Assembly (NCBI RefSeq): GCF_025766255.1
Contig: NW_026516701.1
Coordinates: 248,001 to 312,000 of the forward strand
Source of the DNA: Zychaea mexicana
Taxonomy: Eukaryota > Mucoromycota > Mucoromycetes > Mucorales > Lichtheimiaceae
Length of the DNA stretch: 64,000 bases
Reading direction: 5' to 3'
Under the pieces are notes generated by a model. It was given only the letters and a program-made list of their open reading frames with translations, was not told where the DNA came from and did no database searches. The position numbers and the translations under genes were made by a program. Shown here in pieces: positions 22,739 through 34,401 of this stretch; within the stretch, counting starts at the first letter, position 1, and each line of letters opens with the position of its first letter.

Positions 22739-24957
22739 ATGGATGTTGATAAACGTGAACGTGACAGAGCTCTTCTTATATTTCAAAAAGATGCTCATCA
22801 ACTGTCATGCAGCCAACTGTTCTTCATTGAATCATCCGTGCACGAGCTTTTGGCCCTGTCAAGTATCCTCCTTCTTTGCCCTAGTCAATCGTCAACACCA
22901 CCGCCATTAACGCCGCCGCCAACAACATCCCCATCATCGACACCACCACCATCACCGCCGCAACCACACAGTCTTTTCCTCCTTCCGCGCACCTCGTCAT
23001 CACACCCGCCAGCGTGAAATCCGCCACCGCCACCGTCACCACCACTACTTGCCGCTGTTCGCTCCTTCCGTTCCGTTCGTCCCCGCAGTCGCTCCTTCAA
23101 CCCACCGCCACCACCGTCCTCATCAACAAGTCCGTTCCCGTCCTTATCCTTCTGCGCACCTCCTCAGCTCCACCCGTCGCCGCCACCACCGCCACCGTCA
23201 CCACCACTACTTGCCGCTGTTCGCTCCTTCCGTTCCGTTCGTCCCGCAGTCGCTCCTTCAACCCACCGCCACCACCAATCCTCATCAACAAGTCCGTTCC
23301 CGTCCTTATCCTTCTGCGCACCTCCTCAGCTCCACCCGTCGCCGCCACCACCGCCACATCCGCCAGCGCAACACCTTGCAGCTATTCTTCCCTTTCGTCT
23401 CTTCCTGCCCTATCGCTGCATCCACCACTTACGCCTCCGCAAACATCCCCATGTCCGTCGTCGCGCCGGAGCCACTGGCTCACGTTCCTGTTTTTGCGGC
23501 CCGGAGAGCATGGAAGATGTCGAAGAAGGAGAAGAAGAGTACGACGTGCGCACCGAGGAAGACGACGACGAAGGTGCAGAGTTTGCTGCAGTGATGGCAG
23601 CAAACTTGGGTGTCACGTTGAACGAGTATGAGGAGTTGCAGCGTCTCCTCGAGTCTGGCGACGATGAGGCGCTCTTTGCTAGTCTGCTGCAGGCTGCTCG
23701 TGGTGACATCGACCGAGTCTCCGAGATGGAGCAGGTCTTGTCGGCGTGTAAGTGGCTACATCCTCTTTTATTTCGCTGTCGAGTGCTTTCGTATTGCCCC
23801 AGATTGATGCTAATTGCAATGTCCTTTTTAGATGGCCTTTTTTAGGCATTTGTTCTGTCTGTGTGCGTGTTTCTCTCCGTTCCTTTGGTCTCTCCCCTTT
23901 CCCTTTCCTGGTGTCGCCCACTTTGAATCCGCCGTTTGTGCCGCTGTCTCCTCTTTTCCGCGTGTATTTTTCTTTTCCTCTGGTGCCGTGCTTGACGCTG
24001 TCGTGTACGCCTGGGTCAGGCGATGTTTATGGTTGCGCGTGTGCGCTTGGTTGGGGTAAGTGTCTCAGCAGTTTTGCTTGAGCGAGATGAAGCCAACAAC
24101 ACACTTACCTTGATTCTAGAATCATACCAAGGAAGTAATGCGAGCACTATTGAAAGACAACACAACCAAGTTTATGGGGGAAGTTACCAAGTAGACTCAA
24201 TTGCATTGCCACCGACAGGAGTTCTTTGGCGAAAACGCTCTATTATGAGTAATCGCTCTGCACCAGAAGCTTCTTCTCCACCAGCGATCGCTAAAATTTT
24301 AAAATAAAGACATTTAGTTTCTCATTAAATAATGATACTTATAGAATCCACCTCGAAAAGGTATGTCTGAATAAGATCCTATCTAGAAGGAAAGAAGTAT
24401 GTTTGTTTTCTTTCCTTCTAAGGAGGATATGTAAATAACTGTTTCCTGTAAAACACACTACCCCCCAATGCGAGCTCTTTACTATGTACTTTGACCCCAT
24501 TTTGTCTGCTTTGTTCTGCGATCCTGAGAAAAGCGCCTTGTTGCGATGTTCGAACATCATAGCTGGTGAAACTGGGGAGATGCGTCTTGATGGCACCACT
24601 TCCAAGTTGAGCCAGCGCGAACTAGGGCCAAGCCGCGGATTCGGTGAAGTGAAGTTGGCGCACCCCTCCACCGATAAGCATGCTCTATGCCACGATCTCC
24701 TGCGTTTAGCGATTTTTGCTAAGGATACTGTTGATGCTAACAAGCTGCAAGCCGCGTTGACTTTCCAAATCAACGGTTTCAACATTACCTTTTTCTTGAC
24801 GCGCCTTCGGCAGGAAAATGGTCTGCTCACTTTCCCACGCTCTTTGGACGAACTGGCATCTTTTGTAAATCTGAAGAATATACACACTCTGCTGGCGGTG
24901 ACCGACACTTTCTGGCGCTTGTGTCGAACTATGAAAGAAGAAGAAGTAGATATCTGA
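22739..24957 (+). CDS. Low-complexity, lineage-specific protein of unknown function (model incomplete)
   Basis: Three coding islands on the same strand. The first starts at ATG 22739 (MDVDKRERDRALLIFQKDAH, then HELLALSSILLL) and runs into a Pro/Thr/Ser-rich stretch carrying a 162-bp tandem duplication. The second (about 23510-23750) is acidic then Ala/Leu-rich (YEELQRLLESGDDEALFASL). The third (24484-24957) is globular-looking, with DPILSALFCDPEKSALLRCS, HALCHDLLRLAIFAKDTVDA and a stop after EEEVDI. It resembles unnamed, often multi-copy hypothetical proteins I associate with Mucoromycota genomes, but that is from memory and unverified. I could not join the islands into one phase-consistent transcript, so it may be partly decayed. 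Confidence 0.35.
23029..23352 (+). repeat. 162-bp tandem duplication in the proline-rich region
   Basis: The sequence starting GCCACCGTCACCACCACTAC at 23029 recurs at 23191, with the following ~160 bp nearly identical apart from small indels. The surrounding sequence is C-rich and runs of CCACC occur throughout 22890-23360. Confidence 0.85.
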
Positions 24958-25353
24958 GAAAGGAAACGCCGCCCGACTTACGCTAACATTTACTCAATGA
25001 TTGACTCTACCAAAAATCGCCAACGCTCTTGCTCATCGCACTTTGAGTAACAATCTAAACCAAAATCTCTACCTCTACCTCCACCACTACCACTGCCACC
25101 AAACATCCAACGAATTTACATGTTAATAGCCCCTTTTTTCATCTGTACATATCTTCTCAACACGACCGTTTATCATCGCAACCTTCTACTATATAAACAT
25201 TTGTTTGAAATAACTACCTCGGCTGTCTGTTTCTCGTCTCAACTACCGTGATGGATGCATGGCTACCACACATATGCCTGTACGTATTGAGGAATGCCGT
25301 TTGTTTGTAGAGACAAAATATTCCTCCTGCTTTCTCCTGCCATCTTAGTAGAT

Positions 25354-25480
25354 TGTCACATTGTAATAATGAATCTCGCGCTCAACGGTGTGATAGGGTA
25401 AGAGGTTCTTCCATAATGAATTCTACTTACTTTGTTTATTTTGCCATACATTGTTTTTCGTTGAGTGTATACAATGATTA
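25354..25480 (+). repeat. Direct repeat, downstream copy
   Basis: Diverged match to 22384-22505 (GATTGTCAC, GGGTAAGAGGTT, CCATAATGAATTC, TCGTTGAGTGTATACA). The copies are about 2.97 kb apart in the same orientation. Confidence 0.7.
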
Positions 25481-26013
25481 ATCACTTCTTCGTTTCGTAC
25501 ACTTTGCCCGCAAGTAAATAATGGTACATACTAGCGAACGTAAATAACAAAAACGCACGCACTGACCGCTGTCACGCTATTAAAAGAAAGGGCCCGAACA
25601 AAGTTTCGTCAAGTACATCCTACATTTACATACAATAACGGGTCCGGTGAGATCATGAGCCGTGTGCCACTACTACTTTATACTGCCCGTGCTGATATCA
25701 TCAATACTTAGTGTAGTAGTCTTTCCGTTGTCAGGTACATTTCCAGCATCAGTAATACTAAGTCTGTACCCACAGATCATCATGGTAAACAAGTGTTTAA
25801 TTCAACCCTAAAGAGAAATGCTCAAGGCTGTTCGGGTTATTGGCTACAGCACATGCATGATATGAATATAAAAGATTGCCCGCTGACTTTAATTCCAGCT
25901 GCATTCGTGCTTGAACGAAAGAAAGGAGCGGGGAGGTGACTCTATATTCGGTTCGTCTTTTCTTGGTTTAACGCAATTCTTCTCTCACATTCTGACGACC
26001 TTTCCAAACAGCC

Positions 26014-27704
26014 ATGGATGTAGACGCTTGCATTGAATCCATCAAGGCTTGCAAATATCTACCCGAAAATGACATGCGTCAGCTATGTAACAAGGTGATT
26101 ATTACCTGACTTACCTTTTGCCCACTTACCCCTCACCAGAAACAGACAGGAGGCATTGGCAATATACAGTAGATCGTACTAATGCGTTTATTTTTTGAAC
26201 TTTTACAAAATTTGGTTTATAAAAACCAAAAAAAAACGTGTATTTGTATGTAATTAGTTGAAGGAAATCTTGGCCGAGGAATCAACAGTCGTGCCTGTAC
26301 GAGCACCAGTGACGTTATGCGGTGATATTCATGGTCAGTTTTATGACTTGTTGAAGCTTTTCGAAGTCGGTGGTGATCTGCCTGAAACATCCTATATTTT
26401 TATGGTATATTCCGAGTGAAGTAGTCCAAGAGGTTATCCAAAAAGCAAATGAGCAAACCTTTAACACAAAAGCTTATTACACAGGGTGATTTTGTCGATC
26501 GCGGTCGTTATTCATTAGAAACGTTGACGTTGTTATTGTTGCTTAAAGTCAAGTAAGTTGCTATTTATTTAGATAAATGATGCAATGTAACACTACCTAC
26601 TATTGAAGAACATATGCATGTGTGTATATTGATATTCGCCAATATATGTGTGTTTGTTATCAGGTACCCAGATCGTATTACATTAACGCGCGGTAACCAC
26701 GAAAGTCGAAATGTTACGCGAGTATATGGCTTCTATGGTAAGCCTCTCCTTTAATTTTCTGAATGTGCTATACGTAACCTAAGTAATCTTAGAAAGTTAA
26801 TGACTTGACGTGGTCGATGTTAGATGAATGTCTAGCCAAATATCAAAGCTCTAAGGTGTGGGAATGGTGCTGTACAGTTTTCGATTATCTTCCTTTGGCA
26901 GCGGTAAGTATCAAAAAAATTGCTGGATGGCCCAATATATTAAGGAGATCGTTACTGATCTTTCGTATTTAGCTTGTTGATGGAAATATATTCTGTGTCC
27001 ATGGTGGGTTATCACCTGAACTACCTTCTGTTGATTCTATTCGGTAAGATAAAAGAGAGAAGTTTTTCCTGATGTAACGATCTTCTTGATGTCGTGGAGA
27101 CTCATGAAACTGAAATTTTTGATAGGACATTATTCCGAATGCAAGAGCTACCTCAAACAGGCGGTACCTGTGGTAAGTCTCGTGCCTTTTCGCAGCAGTT
27201 GATACGCGTGCTTGTTGTCTTGAGGTAATAAACAATGAGGGATTAAATTTGACATTATCTGCAGATCTATTGTGGTCTGATCCGGAGTCACAAGTCGATT
27301 CATGGGCAATAAGTCCAAGAGGTGGTGGTTTCTTGTTTGGCCACCTACCTACCAATGCCGTAAGTTATTAAACGTCCGGTGAGATCTATATCTAAGCCCT
27401 ATTGGGATCTAATGGACCATGATATGCATAGTTCTGTCACAACAATGATGTGGGCTTAATTGTTCGCAGCCATCAGCTTGTGGATGAAGGATACAACTAT
27501 CCTTTCGCAGACAAGAATCTCGTCACATTGTGGTCTGCACCCAACTATTGCTATAGATGCGGCAACAAGGCAGCCATTCTAAAAGTACCCGACGACCGTG
27601 AACAGATTGAGGAAAGCGATTATCGGATATTTCTAGAAAATGATACCCAGTTTTTCGATAATGAGTCGTATGCTGCTGGGCCTGGTAGCCAGTATTTCTT
27701 GTAA
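26014..27704 (+). CDS. sit4: PP6/Sit4-type serine/threonine protein phosphatase catalytic subunit
   Basis: Metal-dependent Ser/Thr phosphatase of the PPP family, 311 aa, acting in TOR and cell-cycle signalling in yeast (Sit4) and animals (PP6). Nine exons close in phase: 26014-26094, 26258-26404, 26485-26552, 26664-26737, 26824-26903, 26973-27043, 27126-27172, 27265-27359, 27432-27704. All catalytic motifs are intact: [34 protein letters not shown], and [13 protein letters not shown]6-clade marks are [13 protein letters not shown] near the N-terminus, WAISPRGGG and the C-terminal YFL, which is a methylation-type tail. It is rather diverged ([20 protein letters not shown]). PPG1-like is less likely. 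Confidence 0.93.
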
Positions 27705-28341
27705 CACTAGTTCAATCGACATTGCAAATCATCCACCCTGCCAACAACCATTAACCAAACTGAGCCATATATCACCACCACTACCACCACCACCCGCCTC
27801 AAACTCTTTGAGACCTTCCCTTTCGTCTACAATAAAAAGAAAGAGTTCTAAAAACCCCACTCTCACACACGCCAAAGATATACGAAGAGCAGTTTTGTGG
27901 AAAGATGGATAGAGAAAATTCTTGCCTTCTTATTTCGAAACTAAAAAAGAGACAGAGAAAATATTGAAGTAAAGAGTATAAATGAAGAGAGAGAGAGAGA
28001 AGAAAGGAGTTGGCGAAAAAAAGAAGAAAGAAGATGGGTAAAGAAGAAGAAGAAGAAAAAGAGAGAGGAAAAGGCTAGCTAGACGATATAAAGAGCGATG
28101 GTCGAGAGAGAGAGAGAGAGCGAGAGAGAGCGAGAGATTAGAAACTTGGATAGAATACAAAAGTAGATGTTGTGTGTGCGCGTGTGGTGGTTTGAAATAG
28201 AAGAGAGAAATAGTCCTTCAACACGTTATCTGGGCAAGAAGAACAAGAAGAAGAAACGCGTACGTGCTTGCCGTGTGTGAATCGTGCGTGAGTTTGTGTG
28301 TGTCTTTTTTTATCATTTCGTTTCGTTTCGTTTCGTTTTGT
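27705..28341. other. Convergent 3' spacer with purine tracts
   Basis: Lies between the 3' ends of the phosphatase and Cdc42. It is rich in GA/GAA repeats (about 27940-28140) and TTTCG repeats near 28316-28340. No gene seen. Confidence 0.7.
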
Positions 28342-29298
28342 CTACAAAATCGTGCACTTTTTCGATTTTTTCTTGACAGGCGGCTCCAACGCTGCCACGA
28401 TAGCCTCATCAAATACGTTCTTCAATCCCTTCTGCGTCAGGGCCGAGCACTCGACGTACTTGACAGCGCCCAACTCTCGTGCAAGTCGCTCACCGGCATC
28501 AAAGCTGATAGGCCGTTGTTTCTGCCGAGCCAGTTTTTCGGTGACACTGGGATCATCGCGCAAATCGATCTGTGTACCGACAATTAGGCACGGGACGCCA
28601 GGGCAATGGTGGTGGACTTCAGGAAACCACTTTTCTTTGACGTTTTCGAACGACGCAGGGGACGTGACCGAGAAGCAGACCAGAAAGACGTCGGTTTGTG
28701 GGTATGACAGCGGGCGGAGTCGGTCATAATCCTCTTGGCCTGGAATATACAGAGTGCCCAGTAAGTACCCTTTAATTCATTTCTAATTGTGTACCCCACC
28801 TACCCACGATCTACCAAATCACAGATCCTCCCTTCGCTAACTTTTGCTAAACCCCCAGACATATTGACTCATCTCCTCCCCCCCACGGCCTTAGCTCCTT
28901 TTTCCTGCAATCATCTTTTACCTGCTGTATCGAACAGTCCCAAAGTGTACGGCTCATCACCTTTGTACATGAAGAAATACGTATTAGCAAGATCATCCAT
29001 CTATCAAAGAGATGTCACAAGAGCGCGTGGGTTGCGTGCATAATAAGCCATTTACCAATCATCACCGTTACTGCGTAGTTGTCAAAGACCTAGACGTATG
29101 AAAACAGTTGTGATGGGCATAGTTTAGTGGAAAACACAGTGTTGGGTTAGCATTTCAAAAACATGAAACAGCATGTTCTCTAACCCACTTCCTTAATATC
29201 TCTCCCTCTTTCTCTCTCTTTCTGTCTCACCCGAGCCCCTCCCCCTTGCCCTGGCGCTTGATATATTTACCATATCAGACACACATACACACGCTCAT

Positions 29299-29330
<32 letters not shown>

Positions 29331-29592
29331 CCCGTTTAAACCGCCTTTTCTCTCCCAGTCCTCCTTACCGTAGGCACATATTCAGAAGGAAATTTGTTTG
29401 TGGTGTACGATATCAAAAGACAGGTCTATACAATGTCAGTATAATATCCGCCAGTTAGTGGCTCATTCTTTTATCCTTGCAATGTGGGGAGTGTACAGTG
29501 ACAAAAGGTGCATTATATTCTTATAGAAAGGATCTATACGTTACTTTTCCCACAGCACCATCTCCAACTACGACACACTTTATCGTCTGCAT
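28342..29592 (-). CDS. cdc42: Cdc42 Rho-family small GTPase
   Basis: Membrane-attached GTPase that sets cell polarity and actin organisation. Five exons close in phase to exactly 191 codons, the usual Cdc42 length: 29545-29592, 29369-29425, 29056-29089, 28922-28960, 28342-28739. Visible elements are the P-loop GDGAVGKT (split by intron 1), switch [16 protein letters not shown], switch [22 protein letters not shown], the base-binding TQIDLRDD and [17 protein letters not shown], and a polybasic KKKSKK followed by the CAAX box CTIL, predicted to be geranylgeranylated. All GTPase residues including the switch II Gln are present. Confidence 0.97.
29299..29326 (+). repeat. (CT)n microsatellite in Cdc42 intron 2
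   Basis: About 14 CT units between exons at 29089 and 29369; on the Cdc42 strand it is a GA tract. Confidence 0.9.
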
Positions 29593-30765
29593 TTCGGTTT
29601 GTTACTAATTATTCCTAAACAATCACACAAATTTCCAGATGAATATTTAATGATTTTTCTTGGCTTCTTCGGCTCTTTTTTCCTTTTTTTTTCTTTCGTG
29701 TATTGATGACTTACTAGTTAAAAGGGGAGAAAATAAGAATGGTTCTCTAAATGACCAAGATAGAGAGAGATAACGAGGCAGACTCAAAAATATATAATGG
29801 AGAAAAGAAGAGAGAGAAAGAAACCGTTCCTTTTGGCTGAAGTATGCGGGTGGGGTTTAAGAGAAGAAAGGCAGGGCAGGAGACGATGGCACGCCTAATT
29901 TCCTGCGGTGTTTGAAATGTTCGTGTTTTTCTGGTATAAGAATTCCTAAAACAGAGAAGAGCGTGTATAATCTTTGAAAAAGCTCCTTGAAATCTGCTGA
30001 TATCTACTTGCCTCATGTCACTCTTTCCACTATGTTACTGTCGGATTAAAAGCTCAGAAGTACTAAGCAGATGAGATCCATTCTTTCCAGAAACTCATTG
30101 GGGTATATCAGTTAATTGTATAGCGAAAGTATACAGTGCTAGTAGTACTTGTGAAGCAGGACACAAAGGAAGCGCTACACAACTTTTGAGATAAAGGCAC
30201 GTGTCATCTGTACCATCTGAAGAATCTGTCGAGTTGAAGAAGAAATATGGCTACTATGTCTGCTTTCTTTTCTTTTGCTCCCTTGACAATTTAAAAGTGA
30301 GAGAAAGAAAGTAAAAGAGAGAGTGGGAAAAGGTGTATAATAATTAGAATCACCGTTTAAACACATCGGGCACGTGCGTGAATGGAAAAGAAGATGTCAT
30401 CTCTGTAAGAAAATGAATAGCATCATCACACGTCTCCTACTCACTATCCGCTACACCCCTATCACTATTACGTAGCATCGCCCTGTGTCTTACCTCCCCG
30501 CAATTAAATGTAGTGGTGTCACATCCAGGACAAGCACGATTACATAATACTACAAGCAAGATAGACATTTTATAAGTAAACAGTAAATACATACAAAAAT
30601 TAAATTAAAGAAATAATAAACAAGTAATGTACAGGTTGAGCTAAATACACGACAGGATATACGGAATGATGCGGAGAGAGAAGGGAGCAAAAAAGAAAGA
30701 GGGAGGAGGGATGATAATACAATGTTGAAGTATGTGATGATAACGACGATGATGATGATAGATTT
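29593..30765. other. Cdc42 upstream and permease downstream region
   Basis: No supported gene. Short hydrophobic or purine-rich frames near 29750-30010 and 30175-30366 show no codon bias or domains. Confidence 0.6.
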
Positions 30766-32716
30766 CTACGCGAAATACTCGTGAAGCTTAGCGAATAAGC
30801 GCTTAGCGAAAGGAAGTGACTTATGTGCTAGCTTTTCTTCGGCTTCCTTTACAGGATCGATAGGTATCGTTCCACTTGTAAAGTCCATTTCCAAGGATTT
30901 GTTAAATGCCGGACGCATGATGATCTTGTGGCCGAAATATAAGACGACGGCAAAAATGACACCAATGTATGCAGCAATGACATCTGCGGCCACAATAGGC
31001 TGCTCAAATGTATGATAGCCTTGACCAAAGATAATAATTGTACCAATGATAATGACAAAGGCATCGCACAGCGGAAACAAGGGTGATTTGTAAGGCAATT
31101 GATCTTCTGACACCTGTTGGCGCTTAAAGCCGATACGGAAACGAATGTGGGTGATCGAAATGGAAACCCAAGTAATCAAACCGGCCACAGATGTCAAGTT
31201 GGTGAGCCAGGTGAACACAACACCAGAACCAAACAAAGATGTCAAGAAGGCCAGGCAACCGATCACGCAACTGGCAAGGACAGACCAAAGAGGCACACCC
31301 CAACGGTTCAGACGTGTGAAGAAACGTGGAGCATTGCCGTTTTCAGCCAAGGCTAGCAGGGTTCTGCTAGACGAGTAGACGCCAGAGTTACCAGCACTGA
31401 TCATGGTGACCAAAATGATTGCGTTCATCAAATGGGCAGCCCAATCGGCGCCTGCGAGTTTAAAGACCAAGGTGAAGGGACTGACGGATATATCGTCGCT
31501 GCCACGGAGCAGATTTGGGTCGGTGTAAGGGATGCACAGGCCAATGACGAGGATTGACATGATGTAGAAAAGGACAATACGGATAAAAACTTGGTTGACA
31601 GCACTAGGGACAGTCTTGTGTGGGTTTTGCGATTCACCAGCAGCGATACCGACGATTTCAACACCGTTGAACGAAAAGGCAGCGGTCAATAGGACGTTGA
31701 AGAAGCCGATAAAGCCGTTTGGAAACGCACCTCCTTCGAGATGAAAATTGCGTACGCCGATATAGTCACCGCCAGCGGTACCGGTGACGACGCAGAAACC
31801 GACAATAATAAAGATAACTACAACGAGGACTTTGATGAAGGAGAACCAGTATCTAGATATTTCAAAAAATTATGAGTACTTCAATTATTATGTGCATAAA
31901 AGAAGAGGGTAAACAAAATATACTCTACTTACTCAATTTCACCATAACCCTTGACGGAGAAAACATTGATAGCGACGAGAATGACCAGACAAATGACAGA
32001 CCAAACAACACTAGGGAAGTCAGGAAGCCAAAATTCCATTAACCTATTCAAATAGAAAAATAACAAACATGTTAAATAGCGAAAAAAGAAACATCTTGGG
32101 ATTTTCTGATACGAACATTGCTACACCGGTCAATTCGACGGCAACACCAACAGCCCAGTTGGCCCAGTAGACCCAGCCAACACAAAAGCCGAGTGAAGGG
32201 TCGGCAAATCGAGTTGCGAAATGAGCGAAACTACCAGCCACAGGAATGTAGGCGGCCATTTCACCCAAGCTCATCATGACGCAAAAAACGAGGATACCGA
32301 GAACGCCACTATAATAAAAAAAAAAGGATTAATCAATACATGTAAGGCGACAGTTGAACGATCAGTCTTTGACTAGCTGACAAAAACTACTTACTAGGCA
32401 ACTAAAGCACCACCAGGACCACCATTAACGATGGCTTTACCAGAGGCCATGAAAAGACCCGTACCTAATAGCAGTAAAAAAAGTTAGGTTTAGAATAACG
32501 CAAACACATAGACGTAGACATATACATATTACTGCAATGAAATTTACCAATAGTGCCACCAAGGGCAATCATCTGGATATGGCGCGCCTTCAGACCACGC
32601 TGAAGCTCATGCTTCTTAGCAACACCAGGGGCGTTCGATGACCCAAGGCTTTCGGCAATCTCGACTGACGAGGCGTAGTTTGACTTCGTATCCGCTGCTG
32701 TTTTCTCGTTGTCCAT
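30766..32716 (-). CDS. Amino-acid permease (YAT/APC family), downstream tandem copy
   Basis: Proton-coupled amino-acid importer of the fungal YAT family in the APC superfamily, 542 aa, plasma membrane. Substrate not assignable from sequence. Exons 32548-32716, 32395-32464, 32117-32308, 31933-32043 and 30766-31852 close in phase. The N-tail is cytosolic, then the hallmark RGLKARHIQMIALGGTIGTG opens the first membrane helix. Other signatures are MMSLGEMAAYIPVAGSFAHF, AFSFNGVEIVGIAAGESQNP and the helix around NAIILVTMISAGNSGVYSSS. About twelve membrane segments. Exon 3 ends at an unusual GTTCGT donor. It is a close paralog of the gene at 34402-36400, on the same strand with the same intron positions. 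Confidence 0.94.
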
Positions 32717-34401
32717 TGCAGTGGGTATATAAAGAGAAGTTGATGGAAGGGGTTGTGAAAGGATGAAGTTTGTTCGATTTGTTGAGGCCAGAGACCCGGA
32801 TGCGTAGTTATTTCCTCTCTAAGTGAAAAAGAAACTGAAAGATCAAAAAATAGGTCGAATAAGGCAGAAACCCCTTTTAAAACAAACAAAAACTGTGTAA
32901 ATCACCGCACGAATAACAGAAGCGTTTGCTTGCGACATGAAATTTCGCACGTACGCCGCCATGATTGTGTCTTTGACAGGCGGCTGCAATTGGTCGACGA
33001 TCCCCACCGAGAAAAAATTCTTGTAACTACGACAGCCTAAATGGTCTTTTTTAGGATGTCCGTCTCTTCTTTTGATCGATTACGAGTTCAAGCGCAAAAA
33101 CTAGACTGTCATTAACAAGGAATGTCGGGTATGTACTAGTATGACGGTGAGGTTGCCTTAAAACGCCTTATCTTTAAATAGGGGTATGATACATAAACAA
33201 GCATCCGGAAAATGAGGCAACTATTAAACCTGGTTGCGCGTACGAACATTTTCTTTTTCTTTTTTTTGAATCGGCGGTTTACGTACGTAAATACGTTGCG
33301 TTGCCAAGCTGCTTAGCTCCCAATCTCATTTTCTTGGTCAGCAGGGTTGAGTTCTATCGACCACTCATCCCACTCCACAGAGTGGATATGTGGTGTAGTG
33401 TTTGAATATGCAGAAAGGATGCAGCACCTTTGCGTATGCTTCATTCGTTTGCTCTAATCTTCTGCTGTCTCTTATACCCAATTTGGTAAGACAAGCAAAT
33501 AAAATAACCTAGTACGGTATGATTATTGCCCTTTCAATGATTATCTTAGCTTTCGTTTCCCACGCACGGATGGCGCAATCGCGTAAAAACTGGACGCGTA
33601 TCGGGTACGATCAACTTGGCCCTTTTCACGGCAATAATTACCTGTAATTTCATAGAAGCGTTACCTACATTCGGCTGGTCCCGCGAACCCAACGTTTCGT
33701 TATCATGTATGGCGTTTCCTTAGACCCCCATAACTGAGCAACAGCAGTGTAGTAAACGGGGTTTTAATCCGAGCCACGCTGCCCTAAATTTGTAAGTTTG
33801 GAAAGAGAATCGGTTGGTCGGATTATTTTTGATAAGACATTTTCCCCGGAATAGAAGGGACACCTAAATGTGGTAATTATTTGTTGGTTTTCGCCAAGTG
33901 TGATCGGTAAACCTTATCGAACTTGAAGAAAGTAAGTTGCAACCAGACAACAATCCAAGTAGTCGTAAAACAGGCAAAGTTTTTTCTACTGGTTTTCTTT
34001 TTGCTTCTTCCTTACGGATATCCCTTCTTTACAACCTGCTTTTTTTACGCCAAGAAGATCGCACTTTTCTGGTTCATTTAACGGATTCCAGAGTTTCCGG
34101 AGAGCATTGATCGATACTCCGCCTCCTCCCTTACATAAAGAGTATGCACTATTATAAAAAAGAGGCATCAGCTTTGATGGATGATAGACGCAGCTTTTGC
34201 CATATACAGAGGTCAGCTAAATATGTGTTTGGTAATTTATCTGAAATAAAGTAAATTAAGATATGAACGAATTAAATGTACATACAGGTCAATAATTTAT
34301 ACAGTATACATGAAGTAAAGAATAGTGCGGGTGAAGAATGCGAGAAGACTAGATGGTCCAGTGATGTGTTGAGGGATGATGAGTATAGAGGTGGGGGTGA
34401 A
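32717..34401. other. Region between the tandem permeases
   Basis: Holds the promoter of the downstream permease and the 3' flank of the upstream one. No coding region supported. Sequence is mixed AT-rich with no obvious repeats. Confidence 0.6.

Noticed and set aside
22384..25480. LTR retrotransposon
   Set aside because: The flanking direct repeats are only ~120 bp and diverged, and no gag, protease, reverse transcriptase or integrase motif lies between them.
28264..28729. + strand frames of 107-143 codons
   Set aside because: Antisense to the last exon of Cdc42, whose frame and splice sites are certain.
33500..34200. Possible tRNA or other small RNA in the inter-permease spacer
   Set aside because: I looked for a T-loop GTTCGAATC-type box with a matching acceptor stem and found none that folds.
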